From: Oceanospirillum sp047518265
GTDB taxonomy: Bacteria; Pseudomonadota; Gammaproteobacteria; Pseudomonadales; Halomonadaceae
NCBI GenBank assembly: GCA_047518265.1
Contig: JAKZRG010000028.1
Span: 13,912-77,911 of the forward strand
DNA: 64,000 nt
Direction of reading: 5' to 3'
The notes beneath the pieces were generated by a model. The model was not told where the DNA came from and did no database searches. It saw only the letters and a program-made list of their open reading frames with translations. A program made the translations under genes and the position numbers. Within the stretch, counting starts at the first letter, position 1. Each line of letters opens with the position of its first letter. This document shows, one piece after another, positions 43,875 to 52,860 of this stretch.

Positions 43875-44636
43875 ATGACCAAGCTAAGTGTAAATCTGAA
43901 TAAAATTGCATTAATTCGTAACTCACGATATTCGGATAACCCCAGTATTCTCAATATGGCAGAGATCGCTATTCGAGCGGGAGCCGACGGCATTACGGTT
44001 CATCCTCGCCCTGATCAACGTCATATCCGACCAGAGGATTGTGATGAGTTGGCCCAAATGTTATCCGTTAAGTTCATGTCCGAGGTAGAGTTCAATATCG
44101 AAGGTAACCCATTTGAGGGCCAACGTGATGGTTATCCCGGTTTTATGGAACTGATACGTGCTACCAAACCCGACCAATGTACCTTGGTGCCCGATGATTC
44201 AAATCAACTAACCTCCGACCACGGCTGGGATCTTAAGCAAGATGGCGAAAGACTGAAACCCATTATTGCCGAGCTAAAACACTTGGGTTGCTGTGTGAGT
44301 TTGTTTATGGACGTTGACTCTGACGATATCGAGATGGCGGCAGAACTTGGTGCAGATCGAATCGAGTTTTACACCGAAGCCTATGCCGATGCCTTTGGAA
44401 CAGAACAGCAGGAGCAGGCTTTTCTGTCGTTAAAGGCAGCGGCTAAACGTGCTACGAATGCGGGACTCGGCATTAATGCAGGCCATGACCTCAATCTGCA
44501 AAATCTGGAGCTTATCGCTTCCATACCAAAACTACAGGAAGTATCGATCGGACATGCGTTAATCAGCGATGCATTGATTATGGGTTTGGAAAATACAGTA
44601 AAGGCTTATAAGACAACTTTGTCCTCTAATCAGTAG
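43875..44636 (+). CDS. pdxJ: pyridoxine 5'-phosphate synthase paralogue (PdxJ)
   Basis: A 253-residue TIM-barrel protein with PdxJ hallmarks: SVNLNKIA at the start, TVHPRPDQRHI (the 45-55 active-site loop with His and Arg), SEVEFNIEGNP (Glu72 region) and GINAGHDLN (the later His). It makes pyridoxine 5'-phosphate from 1-deoxyxylulose 5-phosphate and 3-amino-1-hydroxyacetone phosphate. Its presence here, beside PLP-using phosphonate enzymes, suggests local cofactor supply. A second housekeeping pdxJ is expected elsewhere in such a genome, near recO. The stop precedes a small dyad, CCTCACC/GGTGAGG, at 44,675-44,694. Confidence 0.85.
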   Translation: MTKLSVNLNKIALIRNSRYSDNPSILNMAEIAIRAGADGITVHPRPDQRHIRPEDCDELAQMLSVKFMSEVEFNIEGNPFEGQRDGYPGFMELIRATKPDQCTLVPDDSNQLTSDHGWDLKQDGERLKPIIAELKHLGCCVSLFMDVDSDDIEMAAELGADRIEFYTEAYADAFGTEQQEQAFLSLKAAAKRATNAGLGINAGHDLNLQNLELIASIPKLQEVSIGHALISDALIMGLENTVKAYKTTLSSNQ

Positions 44637-44674
44637 GACGAAGGCGCAGCTAACCATTCATGCACTTGTAATGA

Positions 44675-44694
44675 CCTCACCTATTCCGGTGAGG
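44675..44694. terminator. 7-bp hairpin between convergent genes
   Basis: CCTCACC-TATTCC-GGTGAGG, located between pdxJ and the GntR gene. Without a U-tract it is a weak terminator candidate. Confidence 0.4.
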
Positions 44695-44747
44695 CCAACA
44701 GACAAGGTTAAACCTCTATATCAAAGGCTTAACAATGACTTTTGTGC

Positions 44748-45467
44748 TTACTTGGACTCAATATCCAGTGATATCTCAAGGGCATCATGGAGCCAAAATT
44801 CTTGATCATACTCGACGATATTACCGTGCTGGTCATAACTGGCTCTCGACAAGAAAAGCCCTGGTGAGCCTGCAACCACTTTCAGCTCATCGGCTTGCGC
44901 TTCATTTAAGGGGGCAGGATACATATTAATTTTAGTACGGCTGATATGTATTCCGTAATGTTCACGAAAAATCTCAGTCAGAGAGCATTCCAATGGAATA
45001 TCCAGCAGCCCAGGACAAAGTTTGGCATTGATGTGAATATGCTCGATCAATACCGAACGGCCATCAATAGAACGGCGGCGGCGCAATAAAAATAGAGGTG
45101 CGCCGCTATCGACACCTAAATGGCGGTTGGCCCAAGGCGAAGCAGATATCTCACTTTTGGACAAGATTACCGTCTCGGGCACACGCCCTTGTGAACGAAC
45201 ATTGTCCATAAAACCAATGCTTTGCGTCGGATCATAAAATAATCGTGGAGGGGAGACATACCAACCTCGGCGAATCAATCTATAGACCAATCCCTCAGAC
45301 TCTAATTGCATCAGAGCCTGACGTACTGTCACCCGGTTAATATCATAGGTTTCTTTTAACTCTCTCTCCGAGGGCAGTTTTGTGTGAGGGCCTAATAAAC
45401 CGCTTTCAATCTGAGTCGCAAGGGCGTCACGTAGCCTAAGATAGTATGGTACATGTAAATCTTTCAT
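44748..45467 (-). CDS. phnR: GntR/HutC-family regulator (PhnR-like, UTRA domain)
   Basis: A regulator of about 239 residues. The winged HTH lies at about residues 5-70 (VPYYLRLRDALATQIESG…LPSERELKETYDINRVTVRQAL), followed by a UTRA effector domain (about 85-235). The start at 45,467 (KDLHVPYYL) is preferred over an upstream start at 45,551, because it begins at the conserved domain edge and the operator TGGTCTAGACCA ends two bases before it. HutC members bind small metabolites; the PhnR of Salmonella, of this family, is tied to the 2-aminoethylphosphonate importer. Three operators in this window point to the same role: the GntR gene itself, the DMT transporter and phnW. Confidence 0.8.
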   Translation of the reverse strand: MKDLHVPYYLRLRDALATQIESGLLGPHTKLPSERELKETYDINRVTVRQALMQLESEGLVYRLIRRGWYVSPPRLFYDPTQSIGFMDNVRSQGRVPETVILSKSEISASPWANRHLGVDSGAPLFLLRRRRSIDGRSVLIEHIHINAKLCPGLLDIPLECSLTEIFREHYGIHISRTKINMYPAPLNEAQADELKVVAGSPGLFLSRASYDQHGNIVEYDQEFWLHDALEISLDIESK

Positions 45468-45468
45468 A

Positions 45469-45480
45469 TGGTCTAGACCA
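45469..45480 (-). promoter_or_regulatory. HutC/DasR-type operator at GntR gene
   Basis: TGGTCTAGACCA, a perfect palindrome matching the HutC-subfamily consensus known from DasR, NagR and YvoA. It lies directly before the GntR start, so self-repression is expected. Confidence 0.8.
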
Positions 45481-45662
45481 GTTAGCCAAGTATAATAAAA
45501 TAGATTGTACTGGTCAGTGTTCTTGGAAGCAATGACGTGACATTCAGCCATAATTATCGATTTTTATTAGGAAAGGCTAACGATGACTTGCGACTCTCCC
45601 CCTTTATCCATCATAGGTTTATCGGCCTTTTTCTAATCATAAATTGAAGATAAAAATCATCC

Positions 45663-45674
45663 TGGATTAGACCA
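45663..45674 (+). promoter_or_regulatory. HutC/DasR-type operator at DMT transporter
   Basis: TGGATTAGACCA, one mismatch per half from the 45,469 site. It lies about 33 bp upstream of the transporter start at 45,707, in a good place to block transcription. Confidence 0.7.
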
Positions 45675-45706
45675 GAATACTCAAGCAAGTGCCAATAGGA
45701 AGATTT

Positions 45707-46621
45707 ATGAGTATACTCGCCGCTTTATTACTGACATTGTCAGCCCTATTACACGCAGGTTGGAACCTGCTGAGTAAAAAAGTCAGCCCAACCACATCCT
45801 TTTTTTTACTCGCCAATGGCATTGCCAGCCTCTGCTTAAGCCCTCTGCTGTTTGTTTATGCTTCAGTATTAGATGATTTCCCCAAAGGCGTTTGGTTGCT
45901 AATTTTTTACTCTGGTTTATTTCAAGCGCTATATATGTGGGGACTCGCAGGTGCTTATAGCAAGGGAGCAATATCGATTGTTTACCCTCTATTAAGAGCC
46001 ATTCCCGTACTTTTTGTTGCTCTATTGGCATTTTTTTTAAAGCAAGGGGAAACACTCTCACCCATTGGAATCTGCGGTATTATTGTTATATCAGCGGGCT
46101 GTATTCTTGTACCGATGCAATCCTTCCGTGAGACCAAACTATCCACCTTCTTTAATCTATCCTGTCTCTTTGCATTGTTCAGTGCTGCCGGAACCGTTGG
46201 TTACACCCTAATCGATAGTCAGGCGCTTAGTCTATTAAGACAAACTCAGGAAATAGAGCTCACGGTGGGTGAAATCAGCCTGTTATATATTTTTCTTGAT
46301 AGTCTCAGCTGCACGTTTTGGCTACTCCTACTGGTGCTACCTAACCGCACCAGCCGTAAAATATTAAGGCATAACATCGCTCAGAATATTCCCAATGCAG
46401 CAACGGCTGGCATCACCATGTCGCTGACCTATTCTCTCGTTTTAGCCAGCATGGCCTTTGTGGAAAATGTCAGTTATGTCGTTGCCTTCCGTCAACTCAG
46501 CATTCCTATTGCTGTCATTCTGGGGATTTATATACTGAAAGAGGAGAAAAGCTTAGCCAAAATGGTGGGAACTATGACCATCTTTATGGGAATTATTTTA
46601 ATCAGTATAGGGAAAGGCTGA
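45707..46621 (+). CDS. EamA/DMT-family transporter
   Basis: A 304-residue inner-membrane protein with about ten hydrophobic helices and two EamA repeats. It is a drug/metabolite-type exporter or importer with an unknown substrate. The ATG at 45,707 is preferred over a GTG at 45,689, because AGGA at 45,697-45,700 is its ribosome-binding site. A HutC operator sits just upstream and the GntR gene is divergent, so it is likely induced with the aminophosphonate genes. It may move aminophosphonate-linked metabolites; this is inference. It is the last gene before an interspersed repeat. Confidence 0.85.
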   Translation: MSILAALLLTLSALLHAGWNLLSKKVSPTTSFFLLANGIASLCLSPLLFVYASVLDDFPKGVWLLIFYSGLFQALYMWGLAGAYSKGAISIVYPLLRAIPVLFVALLAFFLKQGETLSPIGICGIIVISAGCILVPMQSFRETKLSTFFNLSCLFALFSAAGTVGYTLIDSQALSLLRQTQEIELTVGEISLLYIFLDSLSCTFWLLLLVLPNRTSRKILRHNIAQNIPNAATAGITMSLTYSLVLASMAFVENVSYVVAFRQLSIPIAVILGIYILKEEKSLAKMVGTMTIFMGIILISIGKG

Positions 46622-46672
46622 TTAAAGAAACCAAAGCCGAGATGCAGAACAATATAGATAGACCCAAGCTTG

Positions 46673-46782
46673 TAATACCTTTCACGATAAGTTTCTTGAT
46701 ATACGAAACAGGTAGGATCTCAATTGTCGGAAGGCGCCTTGCGGCTTTTCCGACCTACAATAATTTATCGAGATTGGTATAA
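46673..46782. repeat. palindrome-ended interspersed repeat, copy 2
   Basis: Ends TAATACCTTTCACGATAA and TTATCGAGATTGGTATAA resemble those of 10,352-10,459. The interior differs and holds a REP-like hairpin, GTCGGAA…TTCCGAC, with a GCGCC core. It is intergenic, between the DMT transporter and the convergent MFS gene. Confidence 0.65.
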
Positions 46783-46798
46783 GTTCTAAGACAAATAT

Positions 46799-46828
46799 AA
46801 AAAAAACGAGGCACCCTAGGGGGCCTCG
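46799..46828 (-). terminator. terminator of OPA-type transporter gene
   Basis: On the minus strand CGAGGC…GCCTCG forms a 6-bp stem, followed by a run of T residues (the A-run at 46,799-46,806 on the + strand). It lies about 160 bp past the 46,985 stop. Only a few other short dyads fill the gap. Confidence 0.8.
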
Positions 46829-46984
46829 AAAGCGCTGTTGGGGAACAGCAATAGGAGGAGCCTGGAAATCTTAGAAATACTGCGTCAGAGATTCCTTAAG
46901 CCCCACCACGAAGAGCCATTTATAGATCAATCTAAAACGTGTAGGACGATTCGTTTTTAGTTTTTTCCGTCTGATCCGTCATTT

Positions 46985-48328
46985 TTACGCCGTGGATAAT
47001 TGGATATTACCGTTACCACTGCCATCATCTGTACCTTTAGGTGTCAGGTTCCAGAAAGGTAAGAGCAGAATACCTGCCAAGAAGGTAGCCACTGCAAAAC
47101 CCATAAAGACGGTTTCTGAATCAAAATACCCTGGCAGTAAGCCCCCCAGTACCGCACCGATAGAACCACAGCCATTAACAAACCCCGTTGCGGTACCGGC
47201 ACCTTTACGTGTACCAAAATCAATAGCAGCAGAACCGGACAACATGGAATCAGGCCCATAAAGGGTCAGGCCAATCAAGAACAGAATACCGACAACCATT
47301 AAAACGTTTCCGCTTTGAACGATGGGTATAAACATGGCCAATGCTGCGGTGAGTATCAGTAAGCTGATGGCACAAACCGGCATGCGCTTGGCGTTAAAGT
47401 ATTTATCCGATAAAAAACCCAGAATGACGGGGCCAAAAAGACCGGCAAATTCGAATGCAGAAGGAATAATCGCTGCTTCGGCTAAAGAGGTGCCTGCCAA
47501 CTCTTTATAAACAATATAGGGCCCCCAAAGCAGAATGGCGTAGCGGGCAGGTTTTAACAGAAAATAGAGGCCTCCAAGCAAAAGTACGGTTTTATTTTTT
47601 AATACGGCCTTACTTTCTGCCCAACCGTGCCCTTTACCTAAGTCCCGCTCACCTTCTGGAGAATCATCCAGCAAAATCTCTTTGGATTCACCGTGGTACT
47701 CTTCTATTGATTCTAAACCGACACACCCCGGTGTATTACGTTGAAAGATCAGAAAGAGCACCCAAACAACCGCCACCACCATTGCGGAACCAAAGAAGGC
47801 CATACGCCAGTCATTAAACACATCGTAGGCGATCCAACCGGCAAAGGGAGAAGCCACTAGACCACCAAAAGCATAGTTTGTGCTCCACAGCCCCATAATC
47901 CGACCGCGCTCTTGGCGCGAAAAGAAATTACCGACGTTTTTGCACAGAGAAGACCAACCTGTAGACTGCCCTAATCCCTGAATAAACATAAAGATCATAA
48001 AGATTGCAGCACCGTGCAATAGCCCCATAAATATGGCTGCCGCCACCGACGCTAAAAGACCGCTTAAAATCATTACCCGGCTGCCAAAGCGATCGGCAAA
48101 CATACCCCACATAAATTGACCAATGGCATATGCGATAAGGTACGTCGCATCAATATTTGCCATCATCTCTTTTGTTAGTGTGATACTGGGATCTTCTTCA
48201 ATACCGGCTTTAGCAACAGAGAAGGCTTTACGAGTAAAATAAAAGGACGCATAAGCCAACCAGGTGATACCAAAAACCTGCCATCTCCATCGTTCATAAC
48301 GTGAGTTTTTCTTATAATCATCAGCCAT
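46985..48328 (-). CDS. OPA-family MFS transporter (GlpT/UhpC-like)
   Basis: A 447-residue, twelve-helix major-facilitator protein. FTRKAFSVAKAGIEED near residue 32 and the GLGQSTGWSSLCKNVGNFF region are typical of organophosphate:phosphate antiporters such as GlpT and UhpC. GlpT-like proteins also carry phosphonates such as fosfomycin, and here the gene follows the PhnU2 permease, so an aminophosphonate or phosphate antiport role is plausible. A terminator of the PhnU2 operon (48,450-48,484) precedes it, so it has its own promoter. A GAAATATCGAT motif shared with other promoters of the region lies at 48,420-48,430. Confidence 0.85.
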   Translation of the reverse strand: MADDYKKNSRYERWRWQVFGITWLAYASFYFTRKAFSVAKAGIEEDPSITLTKEMMANIDATYLIAYAIGQFMWGMFADRFGSRVMILSGLLASVAAAIFMGLLHGAAIFMIFMFIQGLGQSTGWSSLCKNVGNFFSRQERGRIMGLWSTNYAFGGLVASPFAGWIAYDVFNDWRMAFFGSAMVVAVVWVLFLIFQRNTPGCVGLESIEEYHGESKEILLDDSPEGERDLGKGHGWAESKAVLKNKTVLLLGGLYFLLKPARYAILLWGPYIVYKELAGTSLAEAAIIPSAFEFAGLFGPVILGFLSDKYFNAKRMPVCAISLLILTAALAMFIPIVQSGNVLMVVGILFLIGLTLYGPDSMLSGSAAIDFGTRKGAGTATGFVNGCGSIGAVLGGLLPGYFDSETVFMGFAVATFLAGILLLPFWNLTPKGTDDGSGNGNIQLSTA

Positions 48329-48449
48329 GTTCCACCTCTATATTTATCATTATTTTCTTTGAGCGGGGAGCTATCATGGGGTCAAACGCAGATCAGCGTC
48401 AATTCGACAATACGCATCTGAAATATCGATTAAACCTATAGGTTAAAAG

Positions 48450-48484
48450 CAAAAAAATCCTAGAGTTACAATAACTCTAGGATT
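48450..48484 (-). terminator. terminator of PhnU2 operon
   Basis: AATCCTAGAGTTA pairs with TAACTCTAGGATT, a perfect 13-bp stem with a 3-nt loop. A T-run follows on the minus strand. It lies about 97 bp past the permease stop, with no gene between. Confidence 0.9.
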
Positions 48485-48580
48485 ATTAAGATGCTATAAG
48501 TCTTGCGACATATATGGCCGCATCAACTTATGATGGGAAAACTGGACAATATTAAAATTGATCGAGTTATTAATACTTAG

Positions 48581-50293
48581 CTATTCCGACGCTCGCCAAG
48601 ATAATGCCCGTGATCGTAAGCCTCGCGTTAGAAACCAGTGTAATAAACGCACGGTGGCAGAGGTTAGAACAATCACCATGGCCATGGCTGCGGCTGGGGC
48701 TATATCCCCTGCACCCTCCATATTCAGCACCGCCACAGCAGCCAGCTTGGTATCCGTTGAGTAAAGGAAAATAACGGCGGAGACCGTAGTCATGGATGTC
48801 GTAAACAGATAGGTCGAGATATCCAAGACGGCAGGTAAACAGACCGGCAAACTCACCCTGAAAAAGGTTTTATAAACCGGTACTTTTAACGAGGCACCCA
48901 CGGATTCGAATTCAGGGTCCATCTGCTTCAAGGCGGTAACCGCCGTAATATGGCTCACGGTATAAAAGTGCACGATCGTACAGACCACCATAATCGTCAT
49001 TCCCCCATAGAAGGAGTTAAGTGGATTATCTGGTGAGTTGAAGAAAAAGATATAGGACAAACCCAGCACCATGCCCGGTACGGCCATAGGCAGCAGTGTC
49101 AGCATCTGGATAAGGGTGCGAACGCGTTCAAAGCCTTTACATTTTTCCAACAGGTAAGCCGTCACAAAGATAAAGACGGTGCCAAAGACAGAGGTATACA
49201 GGGCCATACGTAGGGAGTTAAAAAAAGCCTCCCAGCCACCGCCATCCATCATATCAAACTGATAATTATTCCAGGATAGCGTTTGGTCATAGGGCCAAAA
49301 GGTCACAAAGGAGGCATAGGCTGCCATGCCCAACATACCGATCAATATTGCCGCAATAACGGTGCAGTAGGCCAGAAAAAGCTGATCCTTTAACGGGTGG
49401 GGTTTTGGGCTGTAAGGTACTGAACGGGCACTTAACATCGCCACCTGTTTACGCTGTACATAACGATCCACAACAAATGCGATGACTGCAGGTAGCAGCA
49501 GCATCAAACCGACTACGGCACCCATCTGAAAGTTCTGCTGACCGATCACCTGTTTAAACAGATCCGTTGCTAAAACACTGTATTGGCCGCCAATAACCTT
49601 AGCGACACCAAAGTCCGTCACCGTTAAGGTAAAGACCACAAAGAGGGCGCTGATCAAGCCATACTTAACCCCTGGCAGGGTCACGACAAAGAAGGTTCGT
49701 AGGGCACTGCTGCGCATCACCGCTGCTGCCTCATATAGGCGGGCATCGGTGGTTTGCAACGAGGTTCTGATAATCATCAGGGTTGGCGGAAAGATCCAGA
49801 TAACCAAACCCATGATAATGCCAATGGGCCCATAAATGCTGTGACCAAATAAGAACTCCTTGGCCACGCCCTGATTACCAAAGACATAAACCAGACTGAT
49901 CGCAGGCAACAAGGAAGGCGCCAGTAAAGGGATCAGAGCGACCACTTTAAAAAAACCTTTTAACGGCATGCAGGTTCGGGTCAAACCATAGGCATATAGA
50001 AAGGCAAGTGTTAATACGATGAGAGTTGCAGTACCCGCCACAAAGAGCGAGTTACCAATGGACTTTAAAAGGCTGGGGCTATCAAAATAAGCTGCAAAAT
50101 TGGCCAGTCCGACAAACTCACCGGCGGCATTTTCAACACTTTTTGCCAGCATACTGTATAGCGGTAGCACCATGGCGACAAACAGCACCACTGCTGCTGC
50201 CACCATCAAGGCCCGCATGGCGATATCATCGGTACTTAACTGCGGTTTTGTTCGAACCGCGGGGACGTCAGTGTTTTGAGTGATCGATTGCAT
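48581..50293 (-). CDS. phnU: 2-aminoethylphosphonate ABC transporter permease (fused, PhnU2)
   Basis: A 570-residue permease with two binding-protein-dependent transport domains fused in one chain. There are about twelve helices, with EAA-like loops EAAAVMRSSALRTFF and ESVGASLKVPVYKTFF. The putative aminophosphonate importer family called PhnS2-T2-U2 has this fused permease, in contrast to the split PhnU/PhnV of Salmonella. It lies in an operon after PhnT2 (24-bp gap) and is followed by a terminator. Its role is the membrane channel for 2-aminoethylphosphonate; iron(III) importers share the fold. Confidence 0.85.
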   Translation of the reverse strand: MQSITQNTDVPAVRTKPQLSTDDIAMRALMVAAAVVLFVAMVLPLYSMLAKSVENAAGEFVGLANFAAYFDSPSLLKSIGNSLFVAGTATLIVLTLAFLYAYGLTRTCMPLKGFFKVVALIPLLAPSLLPAISLVYVFGNQGVAKEFLFGHSIYGPIGIIMGLVIWIFPPTLMIIRTSLQTTDARLYEAAAVMRSSALRTFFVVTLPGVKYGLISALFVVFTLTVTDFGVAKVIGGQYSVLATDLFKQVIGQQNFQMGAVVGLMLLLPAVIAFVVDRYVQRKQVAMLSARSVPYSPKPHPLKDQLFLAYCTVIAAILIGMLGMAAYASFVTFWPYDQTLSWNNYQFDMMDGGGWEAFFNSLRMALYTSVFGTVFIFVTAYLLEKCKGFERVRTLIQMLTLLPMAVPGMVLGLSYIFFFNSPDNPLNSFYGGMTIMVVCTIVHFYTVSHITAVTALKQMDPEFESVGASLKVPVYKTFFRVSLPVCLPAVLDISTYLFTTSMTTVSAVIFLYSTDTKLAAVAVLNMEGAGDIAPAAAMAMVIVLTSATVRLLHWFLTRGLRSRALSWRASE

Positions 50294-50317
50294 AGAAAAA
50301 CTCCTCTCCCAAAATAG

Positions 50318-51478
50318 TTATTGTTTTTCAGGGAATAAGCGCAGATGGTCGCTCGGCAGAGTGATTTTGATCGCCTTGCCTATCTGAATATCCATATCAC
50401 GCATCACGTTCATGGAAAATTCCGCCGTCAGAGACAATTCTTTCCCGTGATTTAATCCAACTCGGGCAAATGAACCAATAAATTCAATTTCATCCACCAC
50501 CACATCCATGCAGTTAACATCCTCATGACTCACATCTCGAATGCCAATATCTTCAGGCCGTATGGCGAGCAGTGCTTTTTTATCCAAGAGGTTGGTATCG
50601 CAATCACACTTAAGGGATAGGCCCGAGAGATCCACCGAATAAGGACTGCTGACAAAACAGGGCAGTAAATTAATGGTTCCGATAAAACTGGCGACAAAAG
50701 CAGTAGCGGGACGCTGATAGATATCCTCTGGTGTGCCCACCTGTTCAATGACTCCCGCGTTCATCACGACAATACGATCCGCCATCGTCATGGCTTCTTC
50801 CTGATCGTGAGTTACCATAATGGTGGTCACACCCAGCTTATGCTGCAGGTCTTTAATTTCACTGCGCAGATGTACCCGCACCTGGGCATCTAAAGCTGAA
50901 AGAGGTTCATCTAATAACAGCAATCCCGGAGAGGTTGCCAATGCTCGCGCCAAAGCAACACGTTGCTGCTGGCCACCGGATAGCTGGGAGGGGTATTTAT
51001 GCTCAGAGCCCGGTAAACCGACGGTTTGTAGTAGCTCGGAAACACGCTTAGCTATCTCATCCTTATCGGCCTTACGGTTTTCCAGTCCATAGGACACATT
51101 CCTGGCGACAGATAGATTAGGGAACAAGGCGTAGGATTGAAAAACAATACCAAAATCACGTTTGTTGGGTGGCAGAGCAGAAATATCCTCATCGCTCTGA
51201 ATAATCGTGCCTGACGATTGAAAGTCCAGACCGGCGATGGCCCGTAACAGAGTGGTTTTACCGCAGCCAGATGGGCCAAGAAAGCTGATAAATTCGCCTT
51301 CGTTAATGGTTAAAGAGATGCCCTTTAAGGCGGTGAATTCACCATACATCTTAATTAAGTCGGTAATCTCAAGATATTTCTTTTTATTATCGACTTCTAC
51401 CGACTTTAAATTTCTAATGGTGGTATCGGCTTGATAAAGAGACTCATGTCCAAAACGTTTTTTTGCTAGCTCACCCAT
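50318..51478 (-). CDS. phnT: 2-aminoethylphosphonate ABC transporter ATPase (PhnT2)
   Basis: A 386-residue ATP-binding subunit. It has Walker A GPSGCGKTT, the signature LSGGQQQR, Walker B LLLLDEPLSALD, the switch His in MVTHDQEE, and a C-terminal TOBE-like regulatory domain (about 290-380). It drives the import through PhnU2. Its extended N-terminus (about 35 residues before the ABC domain) is longer than usual. A GAGG ribosome-binding site precedes the ATG. Confidence 0.9.
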   Translation of the reverse strand: MGELAKKRFGHESLYQADTTIRNLKSVEVDNKKKYLEITDLIKMYGEFTALKGISLTINEGEFISFLGPSGCGKTTLLRAIAGLDFQSSGTIIQSDEDISALPPNKRDFGIVFQSYALFPNLSVARNVSYGLENRKADKDEIAKRVSELLQTVGLPGSEHKYPSQLSGGQQQRVALARALATSPGLLLLDEPLSALDAQVRVHLRSEIKDLQHKLGVTTIMVTHDQEEAMTMADRIVVMNAGVIEQVGTPEDIYQRPATAFVASFIGTINLLPCFVSSPYSVDLSGLSLKCDCDTNLLDKKALLAIRPEDIGIRDVSHEDVNCMDVVVDEIEFIGSFARVGLNHGKELSLTAEFSMNVMRDMDIQIGKAIKITLPSDHLRLFPEKQ

Positions 51479-51599
51479 AACAACCTCGCAGATTCAGATA
51501 CTGTTCGTAATAAAAGGGCTCAGTCTTTGATATGACTTATTCAAAAAACCATTAAAAATAGTTTTTAAGAAAGTGAGCCCTGCCCGCTATAAAAAGCGT

Positions 51600-52643
51600 T
51601 TATTTCGGATCTGATTTTGAGTTGTAACGTGTATTCCATTCCTTAAGAATAACGGAGCGATTCTCTGCCGCCCAAGCCAGATCATTATCGATCATTCGGT
51701 TAGCAACATCGTTGGGGAAGTTTTTGACAGGCTTAGCCACACCCGGCAGGGCAACCACAGCAAAACCTTCGTTATACAACTTGTTGGCTTTTAAGGTTAC
51801 AGACCAATCCATCAGCTTTTGTGCTGCGGCAAGTTTACTGGTGCCCTTAACAATCCCGCCAGCTTCTAACTCCCAGCCCACACCTTCTGAAGGTACAATA
51901 ACATCCAAAGGAGCCCCTTTATTTTTTAGCTTGGCAGCCCGATAAGCGTAAGAAATCCCAATCGGTATCTCTCCTGCGGCCGCTAATTTACAAGGTTTAG
52001 AACCTGAATGGGTATAACGGCTGATATTTTCATGCAGTCCATCCATATACCCCCAACCCGCATCCGTACCAAACATCTGTAACCAACTGGACACGTCCAA
52101 ATAACCTGTACCGGAAGAACCAGGATTTGGCATCACTAAATGGCCTTTATAAACAGGGTCTAACAGATCTTTCCAAGAGGTGGGTTTTGGCAGGTTGTAT
52201 TTCTTCGCTTCGTAGGTATTGAAACAGATGGATGCCACCCAAGCATTCATTCCCGTCCATGCCGGTGGATTCGCCTCATCCTTAAAGCCTGAAGATAGCT
52301 TATCCACTCCTTTTGGTGCATAAGGCTGTAGCATATTTTCATTGGCTAACATTAAAAGGCTGGTACCGGCCAATCCCCAGACGACATCAGCACGAGGATT
52401 TTCTTTTTCAGCCAACAGCTTGGCGGTAATAACCCCTGTAGAATCACGTACCCAGTTCAGCTTAATATCGGGATAATCCTCATTAAAGCGCGCGGCATAC
52501 TTTTTCAGGTCATTGGCTTCAAGCCCTGTGTACACTGTCAGCTCTGTACTGGCTTGAGCATTAAAAGCAGCGGTCATAAGGGCGGCGATAGAAATCGAAC
52601 GAATAGCGAACTGGACTTTACGGGTTATGTATTGCACTTTCAT
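51600..52643 (-). CDS. phnS: 2-aminoethylphosphonate-binding periplasmic protein (PhnS2)
   Basis: A 347-residue binding protein with a signal peptide (ISIAALMTAAFNAQAS, about residues 17-32). The rest has the ELTVYTGLEANDLKKYAARF… pattern of the iron(III)/aminophosphonate group of type II periplasmic binding proteins. With PhnT2 and PhnU2 downstream it makes a complete importer. Its leader holds paired ATATCGA-type motifs. Confidence 0.88.
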   Translation of the reverse strand: MKVQYITRKVQFAIRSISIAALMTAAFNAQASTELTVYTGLEANDLKKYAARFNEDYPDIKLNWVRDSTGVITAKLLAEKENPRADVVWGLAGTSLLMLANENMLQPYAPKGVDKLSSGFKDEANPPAWTGMNAWVASICFNTYEAKKYNLPKPTSWKDLLDPVYKGHLVMPNPGSSGTGYLDVSSWLQMFGTDAGWGYMDGLHENISRYTHSGSKPCKLAAAGEIPIGISYAYRAAKLKNKGAPLDVIVPSEGVGWELEAGGIVKGTSKLAAAQKLMDWSVTLKANKLYNEGFAVVALPGVAKPVKNFPNDVANRMIDNDLAWAAENRSVILKEWNTRYNSKSDPK

Positions 52644-52748
52644 CAGGCTTGCCTCTTTTTTATCTTTATTTTTAATGAGAGATCAGAACTCTCAGGCTGA
52701 TTGATAGAAACGTTTAGGGTTAAAACTTACATGCCTATACTCTGTTAA

Positions 52749-52784
52749 CAATTCGATATTTCACATATCAAACATCGATATTTC
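52749..52784 (-). promoter_or_regulatory. paired ATATCGA motifs upstream of PhnS2
   Basis: TCGATATTTC occurs at 52,753-52,762 and again at 52,775-52,784, 22 bp apart, i.e. two helical turns. GAAATATCGAT also occurs at 48,420, AATATCGAT at 54,311 and TATCGAATTG at 56,903, all upstream of phosphonate genes. It is a candidate shared regulator site. Confidence 0.5.
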
Positions 52785-52860
52785 CTATACATTGGTTTTA
52801 CAGTTCACTTGGCCAAAGGGGGCAGCCGATAACCAAGCGAACAAACCCAACAAACGTCGA

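Noticed and set aside
45468..45551. Extended start of the GntR regulator
   Set aside because: It would put the operator inside the coding region and adds residues with no domain match.
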